A DNA stretch of 64,000 nucleotides from Hymenobacter nivis (lineage in GTDB: Bacteria; Bacteroidota; Bacteroidia; Cytophagales; Hymenobacteraceae): positions 3,658,001-3,722,000 of the forward strand of contig NZ_CP029145.1 of the NCBI RefSeq assembly GCF_003149515.1. Reading direction: 5' to 3'. A program made the translations under genes and the position numbers. Shown in pieces: positions 44,390 to 52,467 of the stretch. Each line of letters starts with the position of its first letter. Position 1 is the stretch's first letter. The notes under the pieces are model-generated. The model did not search any database, had not been told where the DNA came from, and saw nothing but the letters and a program-made list of their open reading frames with translations.

Positions 44390-44482
44390 GCCGCCGCCTG
44401 GGGCAAACTGTGCACCCTCGCGCGGCGTAGGTAAGCGCGGCCGGAAGGGCTTTGCCCGCCGCCGCGCACTTCTACCCCTAAC

Positions 44483-45367
44483 ATGAGAATTACCCGTTTA
44501 TTGCTGGTGCCCGTGGGGGCCATATTGGTGCTGGGCGCCGTGCTGGGCGCCACCGAGTATGCAGCGGCCTGCCCCAGCCACCGCACCGCTGACGTGCCCT
44601 ACGTGCCCGCCACCACGCCCGGCTTCGACGCCAAGTACAACCTGCTCGACGTGTACGCGCCCAAAAAAGCGGGCCCCGCCGCCGGCTACCCGGTGGTGCT
44701 GTTCATCCACGGCGGCAGCTGGACCAGCGGTGACAAAAACTTCTACTCCTTCATCGGGCGGCGGCTGGCCAAGCAGGGCGTAGTAGGCGTCGTCGTCAGC
44801 TACCGGCTCTCGCCCAAAGTGCACGTGCCCGAGCAGGCCACCGACTGCGCCCGGGCCCTGGCCTGGACGGTGAACAACATCAAAAACTACGGCGGCGACC
44901 CGGCCCGGGTGTTCGTGATGGGCCACTCGGCCGGCGGCGGCCTGGCCGCCCTGCTCGCCACCGACGATACCCTGCTGGCCCGCAACGGCCTGCCCACCAA
45001 CCCCGTGCGCGGTGCCATTCTCGACGACCCCGCCGGGCTCGACATGTACGACTACCTGAAAAAGATGCAGTACCCCGGCGACGAGAAGTACCTCGTCCCC
45101 TTCACCAAAGACCCGGCCGTGTGGTACGAAAACTCCGCCATCTACAAAATCCGCGCCGGCCTGCCACCGTTCCTCTTCTTCATTGGCGGCGAAACCTACC
45201 CCAGCATCAGCAGCAGCTCGGCCCGCTTCCGCGCCAAGCTAGCGGCCGTGGGGGCCCCGCCGCGCTACACCGTGCTGCCCGGCAAGCACCACATCCCCAT
45301 GGTGTTGCAACTCTACTGGCAGCACAACATCATCTACCAGGAGCTGCTGAAACTGGTGGGCGCGTAG
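44483..45367 (+). CDS. Alpha/beta hydrolase (carboxylesterase-like), exported
   Basis: The 294-residue protein starts with a membrane or signal segment (LLLVPVGAILVLGAVLGA, residues 5-22). It has the hormone-sensitive-lipase/carboxylesterase layout: VVLFIHGGSWTSGDK with the HGG oxyanion motif (around residue 76), the nucleophile elbow GHSAGGGLAALLA (Ser around residue 154), the acidic residue in the FFIGGETYPSIS region, and the His in PGKHHIPMV. It probably cleaves an ester in the periplasm. The substrate is unknown. Directly after its stop lies the second copy of the repeated 481-bp segment. Confidence 0.87.
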   Translation: MRITRLLLVPVGAILVLGAVLGATEYAAACPSHRTADVPYVPATTPGFDAKYNLLDVYAPKKAGPAAGYPVVLFIHGGSWTSGDKNFYSFIGRRLAKQGVVGVVVSYRLSPKVHVPEQATDCARALAWTVNNIKNYGGDPARVFVMGHSAGGGLAALLATDDTLLARNGLPTNPVRGAILDDPAGLDMYDYLKKMQYPGDEKYLVPFTKDPAVWYENSAIYKIRAGLPPFLFFIGGETYPSISSSSARFRAKLAAVGAPPRYTVLPGKHHIPMVLQLYWQHNIIYQELLKLVGA

Positions 45368-45377
45368 GGCACCCGGC

Positions 45378-45701
45378 GTGAATGGCAAGGAAGCACAGGT
45401 ACTGACTGGCAATACTTTGGCTCATAAAGTTGTCATTATTACCACTAAAGCCAACGAAAGGTCATTAGAGGTGCTGGCCTTCAGCAAGAAGCATAACATC
45501 GCGCTAATCCCGGCCTGGCCGGCCCGAACCGCTGCCGAAGCGGCCGTTCGGGACTATATCAAGCAAACCTACCCCACCGCCAAGCTGCATTCCATCTACG
45601 AAGATAAAAAGCAGGCGGGCCATTATGTGACGGAATTTGAAAACGGCGGTCAAACCTACAAGCTACGCTTCGACGGCCAGGGCCACCCAGTGGCCGAGTA
45701 G
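45378..45701 (+). pseudogene. 5'-truncated copy of the secreted plug/PepSY-like gene
   Basis: From 45381 the sequence encodes the last 106 residues of the secreted protein at 3309-3875 (NGKEAQVLTGNTL..., ending DGQGHPVAE) with one amino-acid change and one neighbouring His for Asn. The signal peptide and first part of the plug-like module are absent. An in-frame GTG at 45378 could start translation of a cytoplasmic fragment, but this looks accidental. It is a remnant created by the segment repeat. Confidence 0.85.
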
Positions 45702-45861
45702 GGCCCCTACAGCACTGGGTGTTCCGACTCGAAAACTACTTTAGCCGGCCAAAATGCGGGCCGTGACGAGCAACTGGCCCACGTGGCGCTGGGTGTGCTC
45801 GGCGGCGTGCACCAGCAGGCCGATGACGGTGGACGGCAGGGCGGCGCGGCCCACCGGCCGG
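45381..45861. repeat. Repeated 481-bp segment, copy 2
   Basis: This copy lies in the same orientation as 3555-4035 and matches almost base for base. Here the left edge joins the region just after the alpha/beta hydrolase stop codon, and the right edge continues into a complete DinB-family gene. The right edge is therefore probably the ancestral junction for DinB, and the left edge of copy 1 is the ancestral junction for the secreted-protein gene. Confidence 0.9.
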
Positions 45862-46274
45862 TAGTCGGTCAGCGTGTTTTCGGGGGTGAGGTGCAGTTGG
45901 GCCAGGGCCTGCTGCACTTCATTTCCGAAGGCTTTTTGCAGCGCTTCTACCTGAGCAGCAGGGGCCTCGGCGCCGAGTGCGGGGTGGCCTTCGGCGGCTA
46001 GGTAGGCCAGTTGAGCGGGGCTCAGGGGCTGGTTTTGGGCGTAGGTGAGCATGCGGTCGAGCACGCCGGTGAGGTGCTGGAGGTGGAAGCCTACTGCGGC
46101 CACGCCGGCCGGCTGGGCCCACAGCTGGGCGGCGGGGAAGGGGGCGAGGGCAGCAGCTACGTCGGCCTGGGCTTGCAGCAGGGCGTAGGCCACCGGCTGG
46201 AGCAGCGGCGGCACGGCGGGCAGGGGCCCCCGGAGCCACACTTCGGGTAGGGCATCAGGCGGGGTATTGGGCAT
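45741..46274 (-). CDS. DinB-family protein
   Basis: MPNTPPDALPEVWLRGPLPA (46274) is the start; the longer frame to 46781 only reads antisense to lysA. The 177-residue four-helix-bundle protein has the DinB metal-ligand histidines at expected places: GFHLQHLTGVLDRML (helix 2), and LLVHAAEHTQRHVGQLLVTA (last helix). The family includes Bacillus DinB and thiol-transferase-like enzymes; the role here is unknown. Codons 138-177 lie in the repeated segment, with the duplicate fragment at 3915-4035. Confidence 0.85.
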   Translation of the reverse strand: MPNTPPDALPEVWLRGPLPAVPPLLQPVAYALLQAQADVAAALAPFPAAQLWAQPAGVAAVGFHLQHLTGVLDRMLTYAQNQPLSPAQLAYLAAEGHPALGAEAPAAQVEALQKAFGNEVQQALAQLHLTPENTLTDYRPVGRAALPSTVIGLLVHAAEHTQRHVGQLLVTARILAG

Positions 46275-46431
46275 AAGGGGGCGTGGATTAGTTTTAAAAG
46301 TAAGGCACGGGGCAGGGCATCGCACCACCAAGCTGTGCCTGGCCTGGCTCGTGCTGCCCCGGAGGGCCCCAGGAAAGGCCAGGCACGGCTTGCCAGTACG
46401 GCAAAAACAGGTCGCACAGCCAAACGGGCCG

Positions 46432-46439
46432 TACTTTTG
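46432..46439 (+). promoter_or_regulatory. Promoter -7 box of lysA
   Basis: TACTTTTG matches TAnnTTTG and ends only 6 bases before the lysA ATG, which predicts transcription starting at or next to the start codon (a leaderless mRNA). The same string of bases, TACTTTCGCGGCCTATG, precedes the APC gene at 58142. Confidence 0.55.
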
Positions 46440-46445
46440 TGGCCT

Positions 46446-47651
46446 ATGTCCGCTACCATCCCCGCCGAAGCCCTGCTGGCCGCTGCCGAGCAGTTTGGCA
46501 CCCCGCTCTACGTGTACCAGGCCGAAACCATCGCCCGGCAGTTTCACCAGTTGGAAACGGCCTTCACTGGCCACCCCACGCGGTTTTTCTACGCTTGTAA
46601 AGCTCTTAGTAACCAGACTGTTCTGCGCCACCTGCGGGGCCTGGGCGCGGGCCTCGATTGCGTGAGCCTCAACGAAGTGAAGCTGGGCCTGCACGCCGGC
46701 TTTGCGCCCGAAAACATCCTCTTCACGCCCAACAGCGTCACGTTTGAGGAAATTGTGGCCGCCAAGGACTTGGGCGTGCATTTAAACATCGACAATATTT
46801 CGATGCTGGAGCGCTTCGGCACCACGTATGGCGGCAGCTATCCGGTGTGCATCCGGCTGAACCCGCACATTGAGGCGGGCGGCAACTACAAAATCTCTAC
46901 TGGCCACATCGATAGCAAATTTGGCATCAGCATCCATCAAATGCGCCATTTGGAACGCGTAGTTAAAAGTACTGGCCTGAATGTGAAGGGTTTGCATATG
47001 CACACGGGCTCCGAAATAAAGGACGTGGACGTATTTCTTAGGGCCCTGGAGGTGCTGTTCGACGCCGCCCGCCGCTTCCCCGACCTGGAGTTTCTGGACC
47101 TGGGCTCGGGCTTCAAAGTGCCCTACAAGCCCGGCGACGTGGCCACCGATATGGCAGAGCTGGGCCTCCGCGTCACGGCTGCCTTCGCCGAGTTTGAGCA
47201 AGAGTACGGCCGGCCGCTGCAAGCCTGGTTCGAGCCAGGCAAATACCTGGTGAGCGAAGCCGGCTTTCTGCTGGTGCGCGTAGCCGTGGTGAAGCAAACG
47301 CCGGCCACGGTGTTCGCCGGCGTCGATTCGGGGTTCAACCACCTTATCCGGCCCATGTTCTATGACAGCTACCACACCATCAGCAACTTAAGTCACCCCG
47401 AGGGCCCCGAGCGGGTGTACACCGTGGTGGGCAACATCTGCGAAACCGACACCTTCGCCTGGGACCGCCGCTTGCCCGAAGTGCACGAGGGCGACTTGCT
47501 GGCCTTCCACAACGCCGGCGCCTACGGCTTCGAGATGAGCAGCAGCTTCAACTCGCGCGTGCGCCCCGCCGAGGTACTGCTCGAAAACGGTGAGTTGCGC
47601 CAAATTCGCCGCCGCCAAACGTTCGAGGATTTATTAGCTGGACAAGAATAA
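46446..47651 (+). CDS. lysA: Diaminopimelate decarboxylase
   Basis: The start MSATIPAEALLAAAEQFGTP (46446) is chosen because a promoter box sits 6 bases upstream; the longer frame would lie inside the antisense DinB region. The 401-residue fold-type III PLP enzyme has the lysine in RFFYACKALSNQTVL (around residue 48), MHTGSEIKDVD, the glycine loop LGSGFKVPY, and the substrate site EPGKYLVSEAGFLLV with GNICETDTFAWDR near the C-terminus. It makes lysine from meso-diaminopimelate, the last step of lysine synthesis. It stands alone. Confidence 0.95.
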   Translation: MSATIPAEALLAAAEQFGTPLYVYQAETIARQFHQLETAFTGHPTRFFYACKALSNQTVLRHLRGLGAGLDCVSLNEVKLGLHAGFAPENILFTPNSVTFEEIVAAKDLGVHLNIDNISMLERFGTTYGGSYPVCIRLNPHIEAGGNYKISTGHIDSKFGISIHQMRHLERVVKSTGLNVKGLHMHTGSEIKDVDVFLRALEVLFDAARRFPDLEFLDLGSGFKVPYKPGDVATDMAELGLRVTAAFAEFEQEYGRPLQAWFEPGKYLVSEAGFLLVRVAVVKQTPATVFAGVDSGFNHLIRPMFYDSYHTISNLSHPEGPERVYTVVGNICETDTFAWDRRLPEVHEGDLLAFHNAGAYGFEMSSSFNSRVRPAEVLLENGELRQIRRRQTFEDLLAGQE

Positions 47652-47658
47652 TTAATTA

Positions 47659-47692
47659 CTGAATTAATTAATTCGGTAATTGATTAATTCAG
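47659..47692 (+). terminator. AT-rich hairpin after lysA
   Basis: CTGAATTAAT (47659-47668) pairs with ATTAATTCAG (47683-47692). It begins 8 bases after the lysA stop. The AATTAATTA text also forms the centres of other intergenic hairpins here (for example 636-850), so it may be part of that repeat class as well as a weak terminator. Confidence 0.45.
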
Positions 47693-47706
47693 GCGTGACA
47701 ACTGAG

Positions 47707-47802
47707 AGGCCGTTATGCAGAACGAAGTGAAGCATCTCTCCCGCAGCAGTAATTGATTACTTATGCAGTAGAGATGCTTCACTTCGTTCTGCATGACGGC
47801 CT
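47707..47802. repeat. Dispersed intergenic hairpin, best-preserved copy
   Basis: The arms 47707-47739 (AGGCCGTTATGCAGAACGAA, then GTGAAGCATCTCT) and 47770-47802 are complementary over 33 bases with one mismatch. The 30-base centre is AT-rich (CAGTAATTGATTAC). It sits between convergent lysA and the aromatic operon. The arm text GAAGCATCTCT and GGCCGTCATGC recurs at 40205, 49941, 51311 and 33107. Confidence 0.85.
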
Positions 47803-47852
47803 TTCAGCACGACAGCTACTGGGCGATAACCGCCTAGTAGCTGTCCTGCTGA

Positions 47853-48923
47853 TTAGCTGTTCATTACCCTCTCCTGGTGCGTTACCGACTCCAGGTGCAC
47901 GGCTTCCATGTAGCGCTCTACGAAGTCTTCGGTGAGGCCGACTTGGGCCCCTTGGCGCTTGCTGCGCTCCATGATTTCGTTGAGGCGGGCGGTTTGGAGG
48001 ATGGTGATGTCGTTGTCTTTCTTATACTGCCCGATTTTTTCGGCCACGGCCATGCGGCGGCCCAGCAGCTGCATCATCTCGGCGTCAAGGTTGTTGATTT
48101 GCTCGCGCAGGCCGGCCAGGGCGGTCAGGAATTCCGCCTTGTCGGTGGTTTCGTGGCGCCACACAAGGTTAGTAATGAGCTGGCCGAGCACCTCGGGCGT
48201 GATTTGCTGCTTGGCGTCGCTCCAGGCGTTGTCGGGGTCGATGTGGCTCTCGATCATCGTCCCGTCGAAGTCCAAATCCAGGGCCTGCTGGGCCACGGCA
48301 AACAGCGTGTCGCGCCGGCCGCAGATGTGGCTGGGGTCGTTGAGGATGGGCAGCTCGGGCATGCGGCGCTTCATTTCGATGGGCAGGTGCCACATCGGCG
48401 CGTTGCGGAAATCGGTGTTGCCGTAGCTCGAAAAGCCGCGGTGAATCATGCCCACTTGCTTCAAACCCGCCTTTTGCAGGCGCTCAATGGCGCCCACCCA
48501 CAGCTCTAGCTCGGGGTGAATGGGGTTTTTTACCAGCACCGGAATGTCCACCCCGCGCAGGGCGTTGGCAATTTCCTGCACCGAAAACGGGTTGCCGGTA
48601 GTGCGCGCGCCCACCCAGACTAGGTCCACGCCGAAGGCCAGGCAGTCTTCGACGTGCTTGGCGGTGGCTACCTCTACGGCCACGGGCAGGCCGGTCAGTT
48701 CGCTGGCTTTTTTCAGCCAGGGCAGGCCCTTGGCGCCCACGCCTTCAAAGCCGCCGGGCTTGGTACGGGGCTTCCAGATACCGGCGCGCAGGGCCTGCAC
48801 CTTGCCGGTAGCGGCCAGGCGCTGGCAGGTTTCCAGCACTTGGGCTTCGGTTTCGGCCGAGCAGGGCCCCGAAATGAGGAACGGCTTGTCGTTGGGTTGG
48901 CGGTTGAAGAGCTTGTCAAACAT
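47853..48923 (-). CDS. Bifunctional DAHP synthase/chorismate mutase
   Basis: The 356-residue fusion has an N-terminal AroAI-beta type 3-deoxy-7-phosphoheptulonate synthase: FLISGPCSAETEAQVL, RAGIWKPRTKPGGFEG, VWVGARTTGNPF, LVKNPIHPELELW, IHRGFSSYG and NDPSHICGRRDTL. The C-terminal AroQ chorismate mutase follows from about residue 265 (LREQINNLDAEMMQLLGRRM, then VAEKIGQYKKDNDI). It catalyses the first shikimate-pathway step and the branch to prephenate. This fusion is standard in Bacteroidota and gives allosteric control of the first step through the mutase. It is the last gene of the aromatic cluster. Confidence 0.96.
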   Translation of the reverse strand: MFDKLFNRQPNDKPFLISGPCSAETEAQVLETCQRLAATGKVQALRAGIWKPRTKPGGFEGVGAKGLPWLKKASELTGLPVAVEVATAKHVEDCLAFGVDLVWVGARTTGNPFSVQEIANALRGVDIPVLVKNPIHPELELWVGAIERLQKAGLKQVGMIHRGFSSYGNTDFRNAPMWHLPIEMKRRMPELPILNDPSHICGRRDTLFAVAQQALDLDFDGTMIESHIDPDNAWSDAKQQITPEVLGQLITNLVWRHETTDKAEFLTALAGLREQINNLDAEMMQLLGRRMAVAEKIGQYKKDNDITILQTARLNEIMERSKRQGAQVGLTEDFVERYMEAVHLESVTHQERVMNS

Positions 48924-49019
48924 GGGATTGGGGAGGTTATCGGTTGATGGAGAGTGGCAGGAGCAATTCAGGCTCTGAGCTGCTATTTGTGCCGGTTTGT
49001 ACTTTTTATTACTGAATCC

Positions 49020-49865
49020 TTAAGGAATAGTCTTGCGGATGTGGTTGGCCTGGTTGATTTGGGTAGTCAGCCCGGCGTAGTCTTCCTGCGCCAGCAAGTC
49101 GCGGAGGTGCTGAAGCTGGTGCAGGTGCTCGTCGAGCACGTCGAGCACATTGGGCCGGTTCTGGCGGAAGATGGGCACCCACATGGCCGCCGAGCTTTTG
49201 GCCAGCCGCACAGTCGAAGCAAAGCCGCCGCCGGCTAGATCGAAGATGCGCTGCTCCTCCTTTTCCTTCTCCAACACGGTGAGGGCCAGGGCAAACGAGG
49301 TAATGTGTGAGATATGCGATATGTAGGCCGTGTGCAAGTCGTGGGCCTGCGCATCGAGGTAGAGTAGCCGCATGGGCAGGGCCCTAAACAGCTTTTCGAC
49401 CAGCTGCAAGGCGTCGGCGTCGCTGTGGGCGGTGTCGCAGAGTACCACCGTTTTGCCTTCGTACAAGCCGAGCACGGCGGCCTCGGGGCCCGAATATTCG
49501 GTGCCGGCCATGGGGTGCGTGGCTACAAAGCGGCCCCGGCGCGGGTGCCCGGCCACGGCCGCCAGCAGCGTCACTTTGGTCGAGCCCACGTCAATCACCG
49601 TTTGCCGGGGCCCCGTGGCGTCGAGTACCTGGGGCAGCACGGTTAGCATGGCGTCCATGGGCACGGCCACCACCACAAGGTCGGCGCGGCGCACGGCAGC
49701 GGGCAGGTCAGCTTCCACCTCGTCCACCAAGCCCAGCTCCAGGGCCCGGCGCGCGTGCTCGGCGCTCTGCTCCACCCCAATAAAGTGCGCAGCCAGCCCG
49801 TGCTGCCGCAGGCTGAGCGCCAGCGAGCCGCCGATAAGTCCCAAGCCGATAATGGTAACGGTCAT
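49020..49865 (-). CDS. tyrA: Prephenate dehydrogenase
   Basis: The 281-residue protein has the NAD-binding start VTIIGLGLIGGSLALSLRQH and the VVAVPMDAMLTVLPQVLD segment. The catalytic region is THPMAGTEYSGPEAA (His near residue 146), and LHTAYISHISHITSFALAL carries the substrate-binding histidines. It converts prephenate to 4-hydroxyphenylpyruvate for tyrosine. There is no fused chorismate mutase, which fits the separate fusion with DAHP synthase downstream. It lies 96 bp upstream of that gene in the same direction. Confidence 0.93.
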   Translation of the reverse strand: MTVTIIGLGLIGGSLALSLRQHGLAAHFIGVEQSAEHARRALELGLVDEVEADLPAAVRRADLVVVAVPMDAMLTVLPQVLDATGPRQTVIDVGSTKVTLLAAVAGHPRRGRFVATHPMAGTEYSGPEAAVLGLYEGKTVVLCDTAHSDADALQLVEKLFRALPMRLLYLDAQAHDLHTAYISHISHITSFALALTVLEKEKEEQRIFDLAGGGFASTVRLAKSSAAMWVPIFRQNRPNVLDVLDEHLHQLQHLRDLLAQEDYAGLTTQINQANHIRKTIP

Positions 49866-49940
49866 GATTTAGGATAGGAGGATTTGAGGATAGACGGGTA
49901 GGAGGATGTGAGGGTAAGCGGGTAGGCAGGTTACAGTTAA

Positions 49941-50035
49941 GCGGTCATGCTGAGCTTGTCGAAGCATCTCTACTGCGACAGTAATTAATAATTTAGTCAA
50001 CGGGAAAGACGCTTCAATAAGCTCAGCATGACCGC
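49941..50035. repeat. Dispersed intergenic hairpin
   Basis: The left arm GCGGTCATGCTGAGCTTGTC GAAGCATCTCT (49941-49971) and the right arm AAGACGCTTCAATAAGCTCA GCATGACCGC (50006-50035) pair imperfectly around an AT-rich centre with AATTAATAAT. It lies between the aminotransferase gene and tyrA. Confidence 0.75.
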
Positions 50036-50047
50036 CTAGTTATCTAA

Positions 50048-51259
50048 TTAACTAACCAGTGGAAGAGCGGCTTCTTCGCTTTCCATACGACGGCCTACTT
50101 GCATTGCCACGACGCGGGCCAGGGCCTCGCGCAGCAGGGCTTCCGGCTGGCACAAACTGGCGCGGATGTAGCCCAGCCCGTTGCTGCCAAAAATACCGCC
50201 GGGCGTCAAAAATACCCGGGCTTCGGCTAGTACGGCGTCGCTGAGGGCGTAGCCATCGGCGTACTGCGGCGGCACGGGGGCCCAAATGAACAGGCCCACC
50301 TGGCCCGGCGCGGGTGCGCAGCCCAGCGCTTGCAGCAGCTCGACGACCAGGGTACGGCGGGCGCGGTAGGTGGCGTTCAGCTCCTGAAACCAGTCGTCGC
50401 CCAGCGCCAGGGCGGCTACGGCAGCCTGCTGCACGGGCAGGAACATACCTGAATCCATGTTGCTCTTGAAGCGGAGCACGGCGGCCAGCAAGTCGGCGCG
50501 GCCCACCAGGGCCCCCACGCGCCAGCCGGCCAGGTTGTGCGATTTGCTCAGCGAGGTCAGCTCCAGGGCAACGTCTTTGGCGCCGGGCACCGAGAGCAAG
50601 CTCGTGGGTGGCGTCTCGTTTAGAACGAAGCCGTAGGGGTTGTCGTGCACCAGCAGGATGTTGTGGGCGCGGGCAAATCCCACGAGTTCGGCAAGGAACG
50701 GCCGGCCGGCGGGCGTGCCGGTGGGCATGTGCGGGTAGTTCACCAGCATCATTTTTACCCGTGACAAGTCGGTGGCCGCCAGGGCCCCCAGGTCGGGTAG
50801 CCAGCCGGTCGCGGCGGTCAGGTCGTACGTGCGCACTTCGGCCCCGCAGATTTCGGCCACGGCCTGGTAGGTCGGGTAGCCGGGGTTGGGGATGAGCATG
50901 GCGTCGCCGGCCTCCAGAAACGTCATCCCGATGTGCATCAGCCCTTCCTTCGAGCCCAGCAGCGGCAGGATTTCGGTGGCTGGGTCGAGGGCCACGCCGT
51001 AGTGGCGCTGGTAGAACTCGGCCAGGGCCCCGCGCAGGGCCGGCGTGCCTTGGTAGCTCTGGTAGCCGTGGGCGTTGGGCAGCGCCGCCGTGGCCGCCAG
51101 CGCCGCCGTCACGCTCGGATGCGGCGGCAAATCGGGGCTGCCGATGCCCAGGCTGATGATGTTGGCCCCCGCCGCGTTGAGGGCCGCCAGCTCGCGCAGC
51201 TTGCGCGAGAAATAATATTCGCCAGTGTGGGCAAGGCGGCTGGCTATGGAGACGTTCAT
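50048..51259 (-). CDS. Class I/II aminotransferase of the aromatic cluster
   Basis: The 403-residue fold-type I PLP enzyme has IISLGIGSPDLPPHPSV at the N-terminus, LPLLGSKEGLMHIGM, MLIPNPGYPTYQAVAEICGA, MLVNYPHMPTGTPAG, HDNPYGFVL and the PLP lysine in LTSLSKSHNLAGWRVGALVG (near residue 236). Relatives in this operon position in Bacteroidota act on aromatic or dicarboxylic amino acids. Transamination of phenylpyruvate and 4-hydroxyphenylpyruvate is the likely role, from context. It lies between pheA and tyrA with intergenic hairpins on both sides. Confidence 0.9.
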   Translation of the reverse strand: MNVSIASRLAHTGEYYFSRKLRELAALNAAGANIISLGIGSPDLPPHPSVTAALAATAALPNAHGYQSYQGTPALRGALAEFYQRHYGVALDPATEILPLLGSKEGLMHIGMTFLEAGDAMLIPNPGYPTYQAVAEICGAEVRTYDLTAATGWLPDLGALAATDLSRVKMMLVNYPHMPTGTPAGRPFLAELVGFARAHNILLVHDNPYGFVLNETPPTSLLSVPGAKDVALELTSLSKSHNLAGWRVGALVGRADLLAAVLRFKSNMDSGMFLPVQQAAVAALALGDDWFQELNATYRARRTLVVELLQALGCAPAPGQVGLFIWAPVPPQYADGYALSDAVLAEARVFLTPGGIFGSNGLGYIRASLCQPEALLREALARVVAMQVGRRMESEEAALPLVS

Positions 51260-51310
51260 ATTAATTCAATTAATTATTTACAGGTAATAGTTGGGATTAG
51301 GTAATTAATT

Positions 51311-51403
51311 AGGCTGTCATGCCAAGCGTAGCATATTTATTGCTCAACTAATTAATTATTATCGTAGTAGAGGTGCTTCGCTGCGCTCGGCATGGCGACC
51401 TAT
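51311..51403. repeat. Dispersed intergenic hairpin
   Basis: AGGCTGTCATGCCAAGCGTA GCAT at the left and GTGCTTCGCTGCGCTCGGCATGGCGACCT (given in two parts: GTGCTTCGCTGCGCTC, GGCATGGCGACCT) at the right form imperfect arms around an AATTAATTATT centre. It lies between pheA and the aminotransferase gene. Confidence 0.65.
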
Positions 51404-51424
51404 TTGCACAATCTTTTTAGGCAG

Positions 51425-51578
51425 TCGTCTAATTTATAGTTATTTGCAAATTATTAATCAGACTGAATATTTATTTTTGTCTCATGTATAAACCGCTCAT
51501 TAACAATGTATTTATCTAATAATTTTTCCTTAAAAACCATTTAATTAAATAACGAGTTTAGCACCTTGGTTTAGACCA
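51425..51578 (-). mobile_element. 154-bp AT-rich element, copy 1
   Basis: Read on the minus strand it runs TGGTCTAAACCAAGGTGCTA... to ...AAATTAGACGA. It begins 19 bases after the pheA stop codon. A copy of identical length and about 85 percent similarity lies at 55027-55180 in the opposite orientation. The ends TGGTCTAA and TTAGACGA form a short imperfect terminal inverted repeat. No protein is encoded. A MITE-like nature is inferred. Confidence 0.75.
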
Positions 51579-51597
51579 CCGCCCCTTTTTAATAACT

Positions 51598-52467
51598 CTA
51601 CATGCTGCCTCCCGACGCCTTACTATTCGTTACCAATCCCTCAAATTCCATGCTGCCGCGCTGGTACACACCCAGCACGCGCAACTCCTCCGTCATGCTG
51701 GGCAGCTCTTGTAGCAGCGCTTCCAACAGGGCGGGGTTGTCGAATTCTACGTCAGCATGGAAGCCGTAGTGCCAGGGCTGGCTAGGGCGCGGGCACGACT
51801 GCAACTTGCTCAGGTTGAGGCCGTGGGATGCTACCAGCGTGAGCACCTGGGCCAGGCAGCCCGGCGCGTGCGACGTGTAGAAGTACAGCGAGGCCTTGTC
51901 GGGCGCGGCCACGGGCTGGGCTTCCGGGGCCCGCTCCAGCATCAGGAAGCGGGTGTAGTTGTGGGGGTCGTCGTGGATGGCGGGGGCCAGCACTTGCAGG
52001 CCAAACGCCGCGGCCGCCTGGGCCCCGGCCACCACGGCTACGCCCGGCGTTTGGCGCTCGGCCAACAGCTGGGCGCTGAGGCCGGTATCCTCGGTTTCGA
52101 CGAGTTGCCAGCGGGGGTGCTGGGCCAGGAAATCGCCGCACTGGCGCAGGGCCATGGGGTGCGAGTGCACCGCCTGTACGTCGGCCAGCGTGGTGCCGGG
52201 CAGCGCCAGTAGGTGCTGGTAAATGGGCAGGTACACCTCGCCGGTGATGGTGAGGTCAGCACGCTCCAGCAATAAATAATTAGGTAAGATGCTGCCGGCC
52301 AGCGAATTTTCCATGGCCATGAGGGCGGCGTCGGCGCGGCCGTCGGCCACCTGGGCCACTACTTCGCCGAAGGTGGCGCAGAAATTCAACGCCGCGGCCG
52401 CCCCGAAGTACTGGTGGGCGGCTACTTGGTGGAAACTTCCCTGGAAACCCTGGATGGCAACACGCAT
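51598..52467 (-). CDS. pheA: Prephenate dehydratase
   Basis: MRVAIQGFQGSFHQVAAHQYFG (52467) is the start; the longer frame adds a basic, improbable extension. The 289-residue protein has the PDT domain with ADAALMAMENSLAGSILPNY (substrate site), VQAVHSHPMALRQCGDFL and NYTRFLMLER with the T-R-F motif. An ACT regulatory domain follows from about residue 205 (YFYTSHAPGCLAQVLTLVAS, GLNLSKLQSCPR). It makes phenylpyruvate and is usually inhibited by phenylalanine through the ACT domain. It is the first gene of the aromatic cluster, and no chorismate mutase is fused. Confidence 0.94.
   Translation of the reverse strand: MRVAIQGFQGSFHQVAAHQYFGAAAALNFCATFGEVVAQVADGRADAALMAMENSLAGSILPNYLLLERADLTITGEVYLPIYQHLLALPGTTLADVQAVHSHPMALRQCGDFLAQHPRWQLVETEDTGLSAQLLAERQTPGVAVVAGAQAAAAFGLQVLAPAIHDDPHNYTRFLMLERAPEAQPVAAPDKASLYFYTSHAPGCLAQVLTLVASHGLNLSKLQSCPRPSQPWHYGFHADVEFDNPALLEALLQELPSMTEELRVLGVYQRGSMEFEGLVTNSKASGGSM

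Noticed and set aside
46275..46781. N-terminal extension of the DinB-family gene
   Set aside because: The extension is antisense to the start of lysA and includes the lysA promoter; the DinB fold starts at MPNTPPD.
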